From the NCBI GenBank assembly GCA_026182355.1, contig JAPFBL010000318.1:248001-312000 (forward strand): 64,000 nucleotides of DNA, in the 5' to 3' direction. Origin of the DNA: Hermatobates lingyangjiaoensis. Its lineage: Eukaryota; Arthropoda; Insecta; Hemiptera; Hermatobatidae. Shown piece by piece: positions 33,620 through 44,274 of this stretch. Position numbers and translations under genes: made by a program. The first letter of the stretch is position 1. Every line of letters starts with the position of its first letter. Under the pieces are notes generated by a model. That model made no database searches and was not told the DNA's origin. It was given only the letters and a program-made list of their open reading frames with translations.

Positions 33620-35320
33620 TATGACTGGTTCAAGTATAAAAACGTGGGGCAAATTTTACGTGTTTCCATGGTTTTGAAATTAAAACATATTTAAAATTTG
33701 AAACATATTTTGAAATTTGAAACATATTTCAAATTGCATACGGGTTTAACACTGCGACAATAAAGTCTTTTATAAATTACCTGATCATCTTCTAGACCTA
33801 TGAACTTGGTCAGACAAATCTTCCATCTAAGGTTGGTGTATGTGGTGTACATCCATTATGAGGACGGTCTATAGAATAAGTTGTTTCTCGCATCTAATGT
33901 TCAAACTTCTAATGTTCAAAGCTTCCGCTTGTATTCCTGTTTAGGTGCGGAAAGTGTGGCTCATTTATTATTTGGAACCAATTTTTACTTATCTGAGCTA
34001 GGTGACCGAGTTACTTTTACATAAACAAACCTAAGTTTTCGGATTACTTAATTTTATTAGAGTATGGGGTTCTTTAGGAATATGTACAGTCTCAGAACCA
34101 AAATATTTGTATCTTCGTCTTCATAGTCCAGGAATGGTATTGTTAATTTCCAATATAAAAAAAGAAAACGAATCAAATCTAATTTCTAATGCTTAAACTA
34201 TCATTTCCCGTATTAACAAGCATCAATTTGTGCAAGAATCTGGTAGTGTACTTCTAAACATACCTGCCCCCCCCACCCTAGTTTTGCAATGTACCTATTG
34301 AACTGAGCTTAGTTTTTATATTAACTCATGGAGATAACAAATAAGATCAACACTATTGAATATATAATATAAAAAAAATACAGCCATTAAACTATTCTTA
34401 AAACTAACTAATTAATAACGTAAAAATTAAATGAAAATTATGATAATTATAACTGATAAATAAAATAATTCTTCAACTATCTGTTTTTGCATTATACAAA
34501 TTTAAAAGAAGGTCTAATTCACTAGATATTAATTAGCGTAGCAGTCAGATTAAGTAACCGCTTGATTAAATTGCTAAAAGAAGTGCTGTAATTATCTATT
34601 ATGTAGTCATTCATTTAGGGAAATCCTATTAGGCAGGATTTTTTTCTAGATAGCCATCCTCCACCCTTGAGAGAATTAGTAAATATATGTTTACAGGCTT
34701 TAAATTATATAATTTGAAGAATTCCATTCTTCTGCCATATTTTAGTTACTATTTAAAATATTTTCAAATTTATTTGATTAAAACTTAAAATAAGCATTAT
34801 GTTTGACTCGATTCTAATCAAAATTTATTAAGCCAATGCAAAACAAATCCACTACTCTAAATTTTGTTTTTTTTAAAATTTGGTTACTGGAATTTTATGT
34901 TTGGTAATATTTATCTAATTTTATGTTAATTTATTTTTAAAATATTTTATAATTCAATTTATAGTCATTTGCTGCAAAACAAAAATCATTTTTTTGAAAT
35001 TATAATTCGAGTATGTACCATAACGTGTTCTTTCTGTCCATGTAATTACGACGAAATTATCTAGTTTAGTCTTTGAGAAGTTGCTATTTGGATATAAATT
35101 CGTTCAGAAAGTTTGATCTGTCAAACGGTATGGCCTCAGTATCATACCAATAACCTTTCATAATCATTTACACGTAAACATTTTTACACTTTAATATAAA
35201 AATTATGAAAATATCCTACCACACATGCACATGTAAATAAATATACGATAAATGGTGACAAGGCCTTAATAATGTTTTTTTATTTTAGCTGGCCACTTTC
35301 TTTTACATATTTTTAGGATT
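33620..35320. other. AT-rich sequence, nothing recognised
   Basis: A triple ATTTGAAACATATTT-type short repeat at 33680-33735 and a poly-C run at 34266-34276 are the only structures seen. Confidence 0.35.
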
Positions 35321-35329
35321 TTTTTTATC

Positions 35330-36175
35330 ATCTTTATTTACAAATATACAACTACGCATATTATGCGTAACAGGCATATCTAGTAATAGATTACACAATG
35401 ACATCGATGCACATGAGCAAAGAATGAAACCCACTGGTTCAACTTCTCGCTTTGTTTTTTTTTTTTTCTTTTAAAGTATATTATTGTAATAGTAGATCCC
35501 TGGGCCATTTTCTCTTGAGTCGTCTTGGTGGATTCTGGGAAGGTGAGGAAGAAGCAAGGATTCGTACAAATGGATTTGGGTGAGAGGAAAGGTTGTTGTG
35601 AAATGACTTATAACGATCAGAGGCAAGGTTTTGGATGAATGGAATTTTTAGGTCTTTATGAAGGCTGTAGTTTTTGATGTAATACGGAGCATTTGTGATA
35701 GCGCGATAGTGCGGAGGTATTTAGATTGCAATGATTGTATTCTATGAATATTGGATGGTTTTGCACAACCCCATAGTTCAAGTCCGTAAGTCCAGGTCGG
35801 TCGCAGTAATGTTTTGTATAGCAGTACTTTGTTATGTAGCGTCAATTTCGAGTGTTTCCCTAGAAGTCTGTACAGTAGTAAGAAACGTCGTTTTAAGTCA
35901 AGTCTTTTCAGTCGGGTATGAGGATTCTAAGTTAGTCTTTTGTCAATAAAGAGCCCTAAGTACCTGACCACATCTCTTGTTGGAAGGAGAGCGCTATTCA
36001 TAGAAACATTGGGACATGGTGCTTTTTTTAACGTAAAAGTTGCGTGAAAACTTTTATTTATATTAATATTTAAATGACACTTTTGCAGCCAGGCTTCAAT
36101 GTTATTTAGGTGTCCTTGGAGGATATTTGTGGAAATAGTGGAGTCAGGGTTTCGGGATAGGATCACTGTATAGGA
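35330..36175 (-). mobile_element. Jockey-clade non-LTR retrotransposon, 5' truncated
   Basis: On the minus strand the 3' part of the RT ORF is followed by a short UTR with AATAAAGATGATAAAAAAA at its 3' end (35319-35340). The 5' end stops just after the RT active site (TVILSRNPDS, near 36165). The UTR matches 56655-56790. Confidence 0.72.
35481..36175 (-). pseudogene. Jockey-like reverse transcriptase C-terminal part, one stop
   Basis: The reading starts at TVILSRNPDSTI, runs through the NNIEAWLQKCHLNININKS and VVRYLGLFIDKRLT palm/thumb motifs, hits a TAG at 35927-35929 (in place of the usual Trp after RLT), and continues in the same frame with LYRLLGKHSKLTLHNKVLLY, KTLLRPTWTYGLELWGCAKP, FVRILASSSPSQNPPRRLKR and KWPRDLLLQ, stopping at 35481. 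The single in-frame stop and truncation just past the YADD motif make it dead, but it is otherwise little decayed. Confidence 0.72.
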
Positions 36176-36179
36176 ATAT

Positions 36180-36720
36180 TTAATTAATATAAGTTTAACA
36201 TCACAACTAAAGTTTCTTAATTAAAACATGTTGTTTATTTATCAGTAGCATTAACAACACCTGAGCTACTCTTAAATTTATAATTAATACGTTTAAAAAA
36301 AAATCTGGGATGAATTGTAGAGTAGCTTTTAAACCTTTGTTATTTTCCTCAATCTAAATGAAAATGTAATTTAGTTTTTCTTTTAAGTATATCAAGAAAG
36401 AAATAAAGAAGTAATTACTGTTTAGTCTCGAGAAAACCTTTCCTGTTTGGAAGTAATTTCAAAGAAGTTATATGTCGCATTACATTTCTCAAGCTTTTCA
36501 CTGGTTGTCACTTTATTTATTGAAGTAAAAATAATTAAGTGTGTTATAGCTGTAATAGCATTTCGTTTGCTCTCAAAGATTAACATCACCCTAACATTAA
36601 CACCCGACTGAAAATGTAAGAATTTGCCGATACAAAGTTAGAGTTAGTGTTATAGTAGTTATTATTTCTATACTTAAATCTTATAACAATAAGTCATTAG
36701 TTTTGGTTAATTATAATAAA
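36180..36720. other. AT-rich sequence, nothing recognised
   Basis: No coding or repeat signal was recognised. Confidence 0.35.
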
Positions 36721-36760
36721 TATATATATGATCAAACCACAATAAGAAATGGGAAAACAA

Positions 36761-36803
36761 GACTAAGATCTTTCAACCGTAACAAGCGGTCTTCGTCAGA
36801 GTC
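36761..36803 (-). ncRNA. Hammerhead ribozyme (AGAUCU family), apparently intact
   Basis: GACU, CUGACGA (36799-36793), A, GACCG-CUUGUUA-CGGUU, GAA, AGAUCU, H17 = U, AGUC. Stems I and II are fully paired and every core base matches. Confidence 0.75.
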
Positions 36804-36921
36804 AAAAACCTAACTGAAATATTTATGTGAAATCTTTTTATCGATAAATATATATATATATACATATATATATGCTCAGATACAAAGAAGAGTAACACAC
36901 ATAGTAAAGATAAACACTTAC

Positions 36922-36960
36922 TAACTCAAGTTTTCAAAACATCCGTCTTCATGAGAAAAT
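36922..36960 (-). ncRNA. Broken hammerhead (CUGAAGA family)
   Basis: CAUGAAGA has an inserted A in the core and stem II is lost. It is followed by a GA microsatellite (36974-37005) and the PLE 3' UTR words GACCAAGCACGCC. Confidence 0.5.
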
Positions 36961-36970
36961 AGGAAAGAAA

Positions 36971-36973
<3 letters not shown>

Positions 36974-37005
<32 letters not shown>
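36974..37005. repeat. (GA)n microsatellite
   Basis: Pure GA run inside a PLE 3'-end relic. Confidence 0.95.
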
Positions 37006-37007
<2 letters not shown>

Positions 37008-37168
37008 TGTATGTCTGAGTGACCAAGCACGCCTGAGGCTCAAACGCACTGGTTACCTGCCCTTTTAATATATATATAAAATTTTCATTATATATATATA
37101 TAAAGATTTCACATAAACACGTGAAATAACAATCAATGATCAAACCACAATAAGAAATGGGAAAACAA

Positions 37169-37211
37169 GACTAAGATCTTTCAACCGTAACAAGTGGTCT
37201 TCGTCAGAGTC
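37169..37211 (-). ncRNA. Hammerhead ribozyme (AGAUCU family)
   Basis: GACU, CUGACGA (37207-37201), A, GACCA-CUUGUUA-CGGUU, GAA, AGAUCU, U, AGUC. Differs from the 36761 copy by one stem II mismatch. Confidence 0.7.
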
Positions 37212-37607
37212 AAAAACCCAACTGACTTTATTTGATAGTTTGATCATTGATATACATATATTGATAAAAGTATCGACTGAGAAATAGAAACAAAATAAAA
37301 TTTTTATCATGATTCGGTCAGTTCTTCAAGTTCAAATTAAAAAGAAAATCTTTAATGTAATACATAAGTTTTTCAGTTTCAAAATTATATACTTATGTGT
37401 TTTATAACTTCTTGCGCTTTTTATGTATGTTTGATTTTTGATGATTATATTATTTCTTATATTTTCTCTGATTTGTAGGCCTATGAAAAAGGTTTTAAAT
37501 AGGAACCTATATTTTGGCAAATGAGAGTTTAATTTAAACCTGGGGAACTGACCTGGTCGTGATAAAAATTATATTCCATTTTATATACTTATATATATAT
37601 ATATATA

Positions 37608-37806
37608 AACTATATTGTCACAAAGAAAACACAGAAATGAAACAGAAACTCACTACTATATTTCGATGTCCTCTTCATCAGGAGATGGAAACGAGTCGTT
37701 GTCTGCCTGCGGAGCAACTCGTTTCTATCTTCCTGATGAAGAGGACATCGAAATATAGTAGTGAGTTTCTTTTTTATTTCTGTGTGTTCTTTCTGTCAAT
37801 ATAGTT
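37608..37806. repeat. Inverted repeat with two opposed hammerhead-like motifs
   Basis: AACTATATTGTCACAAAGAA is mirrored by TTCTTTCTGTCAATATAGTT. The arms hold CUGAUGA motifs at 37675-37681 (minus) and 37733-37739 (plus), each with A, GA-GGACA-UC, GAA, AUAU, H17 = A and GUAGUGAG. Stem II is weak in both. Confidence 0.75.
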
Positions 37807-37838
37807 TATTTAGTTCGTGGAATCATTTCATTTAGTTG

Positions 37839-37842
<4 letters not shown>

Positions 37843-37875
<33 letters not shown>
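37843..37875. repeat. (TA)n microsatellite
   Basis: Adjoins the palindrome at 37608-37806. Confidence 0.95.
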
Positions 37876-37878
<3 letters not shown>

Positions 37879-38059
37879 TACACATGAACACATTGTTTTT
37901 TGATATATATATTTGATATATATATATTTTGATATATATATTAATATAAACGAATTTCTGGAATAACGATCTTGTTACTGTATCCACAAAATATAGTAAG
38001 TTACGAATCGACATGCTAAATGAACACATGTTTCTCCTGCATTCAGCAATTTTCAAGAA

Positions 38060-38940
38060 TTGAATGCATTTTGAAGTTTAAAGCTTTATATAAGAAAGTT
38101 GTAATGTGTTGCTGGGGTTGGGGAGGGATTAAAGTTGTTTTTCTAATCGGTGGGGGTGAGTGACCTAGGGCGTCGTTGCAGCTATCTGGGAGAGGCCTAA
38201 ATTTGGCTGGAGGTTGATTTAAACAATTTGAGAACTTTAGAACTAATTTCAAATTGTTTATTAATATATGGCTTCATTTTATTAATAAGTATGGCTTCTG
38301 TTATTCTAAGTCTATGCTGATCTCTAAGTCCATGAGGTAGAGGGAGTCTTTTGCTCACCGGAGGCACAACTTAAAATAGTATTTATTTTAACTATCAAAA
38401 AGTGAAACTTGTAGGTTATTGACATCGTAGAGAACAAACCTTAAACCATGTTCTCAAGGGTCTGAAGTAATGTGAACTATAAATGAAAATCAAATTCAAT
38501 TTTGCCAGTTTTTATCATAAAAGGAATGAAAATTAATTCTGAATTTTATTTTCTAATTTACGTTCCATATTAGTTGTAATGGTTTAATGATAGCCTCTAG
38601 CTAATTTACTGATAGTGTGATCTATTGAAACTTGTCCACGAATAGAGTAGGTTTTGAATGATAGAGAATTGGTTGAAATGAGGCCTTTGTTTTGGCCTAT
38701 TGTCGGTCACTGAATAGTGCCTAAGCAAATACAATGTCTATTTCAATCTGCCATATCCAGCCATTATTACACAGTGCCTCAAGTTATCTATATATTACAT
38801 GTAATTATGTGTTTACTGTTAGTATCAAATTTAATACCCTAGTTAATAAATACCTACTGAGAATATATATTGTTGTCATTAAAACTATTGTATTCAATAA
38901 ATGGAGTAGGCTTCATTATTTTGTTAAATTTTCTAGGTTC
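38060..38940. other. No gene recognised
   Basis: Apart from a GC-richer stretch at 38100-38220 nothing was recognised. A decayed UAUGAAAAA-type HHR follows at 38955-39000 (minus). Confidence 0.35.
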
Positions 38941-39319
38941 AAAAATCAAAGTCACATTGCTGACGTTTCGGTTTTATTTTAAAACATTTTTATAGGCAGA
39001 AGTAAGAATTTTTTGACTAAGAAAATGAAATTTACATTATTTAAAGGAACAACAATCTTAATCGGACAAACCCTTGGACTAGATTGTCGAAACCTTCAAC
39101 TAGACTTCAGTCTTGTCTAGACTAGTCTAGTGGATGGTTTTAGGTTTTAACCGTCCACTTATTATGATTGTTAACCTTGTGCGTCTATTTTGTTATCATT
39201 GTTTAGTTTAGTAATTTATTACAATTATTTAGTAATGTATTCTAGTATATTATATCATTGTTATGTTGTTATCGTTACGTAGTGTGTATAATTATTGCGA
39301 AAGTAGCTGTATATAAAAA

Positions 39320-39361
39320 TAACCTTGAAAATGGTCGATGTGGACCGAAACATGTTGGTTT
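39320..39361 (+). ncRNA. Variant hammerhead, U3-A8 core, best example
   Basis: Stem I AACC 39321-39324 with GGUU 39357-39360; core UUGAAAA 39325-39331; U; stem II GGUC/GACC with loop GAUGUG; GAA 39347-39349; palindrome ACAUGU 39350-39355; H17 = U 39356. Every element of the template is present except C3 to U and G8 to A. Confidence 0.6.
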
Positions 39362-39537
39362 ATAAAAATAAAAATTTCGGAGAATTAATATATTTAGTCC
39401 CGAACTCTTGGAAGCCAGAGGTCAGAAGAATTAACTCGAAAGGGTGTGAAATTAGAAATAGGCATACGTTTTAATAAAACTTGTATAGATGAAGGCCTGC
39501 TCCCCAAATACATTAATATATATATACACTTTAACAC

Positions 39538-39782
39538 ATAGAAAAGAACACAGAAAGACACTACAGAACTCACTTCGATATTTCGACATCCGTCGTCATC
39601 GGGAAGAAGTGCGAAGTACTCGCGTTGAGAAGCAAACTACTACTCTACTCTACTACTACTCTATGAGTAGTAGTTTGCTTCTCAACGCGAGTACTTCGCA
39701 CTTCTTCCCGATGACGACGGATGTCGAAATATCGAAGTGAGTTCTGTAGTGTCTTTCTGTGTTCTTTTCTATGTGTTAAAGT
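39538..39782. repeat. 245-bp palindrome with two opposed hammerhead-like motifs
   Basis: ACTTTAACACATAGAAAAGA is mirrored to 39782; the centre is a CTACTACTCTACT stretch near 39655. Each arm has CCGAUGA-C, GAC-GGAU-GUC, GAA, AUAU, H17 = C (minus 39575-39610, plus 39702-39742). U4 is C in both arms. Confidence 0.88.
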
Positions 39783-39821
39783 GTTTATTGTCCACACGGA
39801 CCTTTCATTTTATTCGATTTA

Positions 39822-39827
<6 letters not shown>

Positions 39828-39869
<42 letters not shown>

Positions 39870-39872
39870 ATA
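39828..39872. repeat. (TA)n tract
   Basis: TA runs interrupted by ATTA. Confidence 0.95.
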
Positions 39873-40100
39873 TCAAGTTTTTTCTTTTTTATCGAGGTTT
39901 AGTCTAACATCAAACCGTCAAATATCTTTAAGCCAACGATTCATCTTTATTTGTAGACATCTTCATGGCTACATAAATACAGAAGTTTATTACAGTATTA
40001 GTGTTGAATATTAGTGATCGAGATAATAAAACATTGAGTAATATATATATATATATATATGTGGATTAATTTACCACAATGAAAAAAATTTGGAAGCAAT

Positions 40101-40136
40101 GCTCTAAGGCCTTTCGTCAACACATCGTCAGAGAGC
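40101..40136 (-). ncRNA. Hammerhead ribozyme (AGGCCU family)
   Basis: GCUCU, CUGACGA (40131-40125), U, GU-GUUG-AC, GAA, AGGCCU, H17 = U, AGAGC. Stem I is a perfect 5 bp. The stem II loop differs from the 5582/5651 copies (GUUG versus GAAA) while the GU/AC pairs stay. Confidence 0.68.
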
Positions 40137-40531
40137 AAGTGAAAAAAAAATATAAATACTTGTTAACCTGGTTGATTGAAGTTTCTTGAATTGTTGGTAA
40201 CCCTGAATGTGTTTAATGATGAAAAGGTCTTCATCTATTTAATTATTCCGCTACTCAAAACTTAATCCAATTTATAGAGTCCTAGGCTATTGTTCATTAA
40301 TTTCTCATAAAAGTTCTCATTTTCCACAATATATCTTCTTCTTTCCGAAGACACAAATATTAATTCATTGGCTTCATTCCAGTTAATCAATTATCCGCGA
40401 TTTGGTAAGGTAAAACTATTATTAAAATCATTACAGTGCCTCTTGCCTGTAGTTAATTATTCTAGTGAATAACTGGAATGAAGCAAATGAATATATAAAA
40501 AGATTTCACATAAACACGTGAAATAACAATC

Positions 40532-40690
40532 AATGATCAAACCACAATAAGAAATGGGAAAACAAGACTAAGATCTTTCAACCGTAACAAACGGTCTTCG
40601 TCAGTTGGTTTTTGACTCTGACGAAGACCGTTTGTTACGGTTGAAAGATCTTAGTCTTGTTTTCCCATTTCTTATTGTGGTTTGATCATT
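40532..40690. repeat. Inverted HHR element (AGAUCU family)
   Basis: AATGATCAAACCACAATAAG is mirrored to 40690. The left HHR has lost the GACU stem I strand (the centre reads CAACUGACGA); the right HHR is complete. Confidence 0.85.
40614..40656 (+). ncRNA. Hammerhead ribozyme (AGAUCU family), apparently intact
   Basis: GACU 40614-40617, CUGACGA 40618-40624, A, GACCG-UUUGUUA-CGGUU, GAA 40643-40645, AGAUCU, H17 = U 40652, AGUC 40653-40656. Confidence 0.74.
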
Positions 40691-40695
40691 AAATG

Positions 40696-40719
40696 AATAT
40701 ATATATATATATATATATA
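40696..40719. repeat. (TA)n microsatellite
   Basis: Separates an HHR palindrome from a PLE N-terminal fragment. Confidence 0.95.
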
Positions 40720-40840
40720 TTTTATTAAAGTATACGGCAGCTTCCGCATTTACGACTTTTTTGCTCGTGTTTTCTAGTTTTTGAACTAGTTTTTTCTGGT
40801 AGGGAGTGATTTCGTGGAGGAGTTGTCCCAGAGACATCAA
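40720..40840 (-). pseudogene. PLE N-terminal coding fragment
   Basis: The minus frame reads MMSLGQLLHEITPYQKKLVQ, then KLENTSKKVVNAEAAVYFNK, matching the KKVVNAEA-YFN signature at 30556. It runs into (TA)n at 40696-40719. A degraded HHR (CUGAUAA core) lies upstream near 40890-40915. Confidence 0.55.
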
Positions 40841-41203
40841 AGAAATAATTTTGTAGCTTAATCAATAATATTATATTTTTATACTTACAAGCTTAGGATT
40901 TTTCGGAAATCATTATCAGGGATATAGATCATTATCAAACAGATTAAATTAACTCAATAATAGTTTTTCAAAAGGTTAAACAGACATTAAATAGAAATAG
41001 ACGATCTTCGTGAAAAAAACAAAACAAGTCCACTGTGACAAGTGGAAGGTTACAACTTGTTATACACATTGCCTGGAGGTCCTGTCAGTGTAGGCTTATT
41101 TAGTTTATAAGAACTATCGAAGTTCTTACAACTTGGTATTATGCCTATACAATTGGCCATATATATATATGAGTCGTTGTCTGCCAGCGGAGCGACTCGT
41201 TTC

Positions 41204-41245
41204 TATCTTCCTGATGACGAGGACATCGAAATATAGTAGTGAGTT
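41204..41245 (+). ncRNA. Hammerhead-like motif (AUAU family, weak stem II)
   Basis: CUGAUGA 41211-41217, C, GA-GGACA-UC, GAA, AUAU, H17 = A. Half of a palindromic element like 37608-37806, with the opposing arm missing; a TA tract replaces it. Confidence 0.5.
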
Positions 41246-41329
41246 TCTGTTTCATTTCTGAGTGTTCTTTGTGTCAATATAGTTTATATATATATTTAAG
41301 TAGTTTGTTATAAGTAGCCACCAATTATT

Positions 41330-41520
41330 CCTTTTAACAATATATCATTAAGTTTTGCATTAGCTTCTGCATTGACTAACTTTCTGTTGGTTGCCTGCAA
41401 TTTACGTTCGTTGGAACTGTCAGTTTATGTTCTTGTAAAAAATATTACAAAAAGTCACTGCATCTTCTGCATTGGAGATTCCTCTCTAAGGAATTCATCA
41501 ATGCGGTATCTACAGTGCAT
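41330..41520 (-). pseudogene. PLE N-terminal coding fragment, diverged
   Basis: The minus frame includes LQATNRKLVNAEANAKLNDI and LLKGIIGGYL, a diverged form of the KKVVNAEA---FN--CLKEDLLP signature. The left end again abuts a TA-rich tract (41286-41300). No HHR was recognised upstream. Confidence 0.45.
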
Positions 41521-41739
41521 TTTAATAAAATTAATATGTACAGTGTAAAGACAAGAGGCACTGTAATGATTTTAATAATAGTTTTACCTTACCAAAACAC
41601 GGATCAGATACATAGTTAATTCATGAATTAAATTAATGAAAGAAGAGTTAATTATAAAATTGCAAGTATTTGTGAAATACATGCATATTATTATTACCAT
41701 TGAGGTTAGTATGATTTATATTATTAATATGGAAAACCA

Positions 41740-41985
41740 TCATACCTCGTACGATGATGTTGGAGTCGTTGAAGCGCTTTCGGACGTTGTCCATCTTCAA
41801 TCTCAACTAAACCTACTTTAGGTTAGTTTGTAGGTTAATTATTGATGAAAACAATGAACTATTACTTATGGTAATTCAAACTTAACTACTGTAAGTAGAT
41901 TAGTTGCGATTGAAGATGGACAACGTCCGAAAGCGCGTCAACGACTCCAAGATCCATCGTACGAGGTATGACGGTTTGTTATATT
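41740..41985. repeat. Inverted pair of hammerhead-like motifs (AGCGCU family)
   Basis: Minus (41767-41808): UUGAAGA, U, GGAC-AAC-GUCC, GAA, AGCGCU, U, CAAC. Plus (41903-41945): UUGAAGA, U, GGAC-AAC-GUCC, GAA, AGCGCG, U, CAAC. GUUG lies three bases upstream of the core in both, offset from the usual stem I register. C3 is U. Confidence 0.6.
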
Positions 41986-42639
41986 AATAATATAAATTAT
42001 TTGTGAAATGTTTTGTATACTTAATCATAAAGTTCTAAACTTGGAGTTGGATGTAATATGTTCTTGCATTGAATTGATGTCATTCTATAAAGAATCATGA
42101 CAAAAATATATAATAGTGTATTAAGACTCGATTGAATAGGATAGGATAGAGTGTAAGAAATGCTAAGGAAGCTATTGGAATAGACAAACTGTTTGTACAG
42201 AAGCCGGCAGCTGCTTGGTATTCCCCTCTGCCTCCATTATATCTCATACCACCAACAGACATTAGTTTGATTTCTATTTCCTTACCCAAACCTACTTATT
42301 GATATTCTACTCTTTATCCGAGTCGTTCATCTCAACCATTTTTATATCCTTCTTGTCTTCAGCTTTTCTTTTATTCGTTTTATTTTCAATATTTATTTAT
42401 GTCAAAAAAAAACGAAAAAATACTGGTATATGAAAATAAGTGAAATAGATGTTAAGCATCAATAAACAATAAATACAAGTTACGAAATTGATTGGGATGT
42501 TTTGACAATCTTTGCTGCCGTTTTGTGTCTATATTACTGAATTTGGGAAAAACCCTTTTTTTTTTTTAAAAAAAATGCAATCCTTGTTTAAATACATCAT
42601 GAATTCTAGTTTGAATTTATTCTTTACTTCTCTCTTATT

Positions 42640-44274
42640 ACTTTACTATAAGTAAAATATAGTGATCGTGAAAAAATTCGATCTCGAGATTTTGACGGAA
42701 TTACATGTTTTGAGGTCCCAGAAGTCGTTTTATGAAGTTTTTTCGATGATGTCTGTGTGTGTGTGGGTGGGTGGGTGCGTGTGTTAGCATTGCTTGTTAC
42801 CACGCTACGGTCCAGAATCTTTGATGGATCAAGTTGATATTTTACACAAACAAGGGCCTCATAAAGACGAAGATCCCTATTGTTTGGGAAGAATTATGCA
42901 TGATGGGAAAGTAAGTCACTTTTTTTGCCAAAAACCGTTTTTTTTAAAACATTTATTTCTCCTAAACTGATAACCCTAGAGTTTTGAAATTTTGACATTA
43001 TCTTTGAGGTTACAAATGGAACAAACGAAAAATTAATTCAGAATTTTAAAACAACGGAAAATATTTTTTTTTCACTAAAATGTAATAATTTTGATTTTTA
43101 ATTCAATCTTAAACCTTGTAAAAGCAATACAAGCCATACTGTTTGACGGATCAAAATGAAACTATGCCTAAAAATAGAACATTATGTGTAGAATGAGTTG
43201 ACATATTTTTTTTCGAAATTACATTAGCTAAAGGGGCGTTACAGTACGATTTCTGTTTTTTGAAACTGTTTTTTGACGCGAAACGGCTCATTTAAAAATT
43301 ATAAAAATTTGACCAAAACTGGAACAAAAAATTAGCAATTCATAAAAAAAAAATCATGAAGTTTCAATTACGGGAAAGAGCAATATCCTAGACTAAGAGA
43401 TCACCTGCTATACTTGTCGGATTTTTTGTATTTTTTTACATTGTTTACATTGACTTAGAAATTTTTTGAGCGAATCCACTGAGATAAAATTGATGTTTCT
43501 AATGGAAAAATGAAAATATATTATTGACTTATAAGAGATGTAAGAGGAATAATATTATTACATGTAAAAAATCACCGCCAACGAACATAAATTAATTTCC
43601 TCTGTCTTCCATGGTATGATGGATTTGTCTCATAAACTGCTTTAATAAATCTATATATTGCACTCTTGAGCAAAACTTAATAATAACAGTTATAGTTTCT
43701 TCATCTTTGTGAATTGTAGTATCTTACCATGATATTGAAATGTGAGGAATGGACTCTTTCCTCAAGAAAGAGGATTTATATTTGTTGACGAATATCCAGT
43801 TTTTTCACTATTCTAGTCTAATAGTTGAGATTTATTATTTTCAAAAATTAGAAACTTCCAGCTATAAAAGCTTTATATTATACTGAATAGCCGATTTTGA
43901 CTTTGAATGGAGTATGGAAAACTTGATAATTACTATAATTTGTTTTCTCAATATACATTCAAAGCAACCTTATAACAGAGTACAGCAGCATGAAAAAGGT
44001 AACACTCGCTCAGAGTAATTTTGAATATACGTTTTTTGACAGATGAAAAGAAAAGCAACTTTTATTGAATAGATTTTTTAGACATTTCTTATTATTTACA
44101 TGTTTTGCGCAACTTTGTTTCCAAAAAAATTAATGTTTTCATTCTCCATTTAATCATATCCCATTTAGATGTTTACGTTATGTTTAAATGAGACGTTATG
44201 TTTTATATACTCAAGAAATTTGACATTAAGTTACTTATAGTAAAGTAGAGTGTAGGCCACTCCAGATTTTTTTT
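42640..44274 (+). repeat. Macro-repeat unit 1
   Basis: Begins ACTTTACTATAAGTAAAATA (a hairpin), then a TGTGTG tract, and ends TGTAGGCCACTCCAG plus a T run. Unit 2 begins at 44275, a period of about 1,635 bp. The middle (43590-44140) is diverged from unit 2. Confidence 0.75.
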
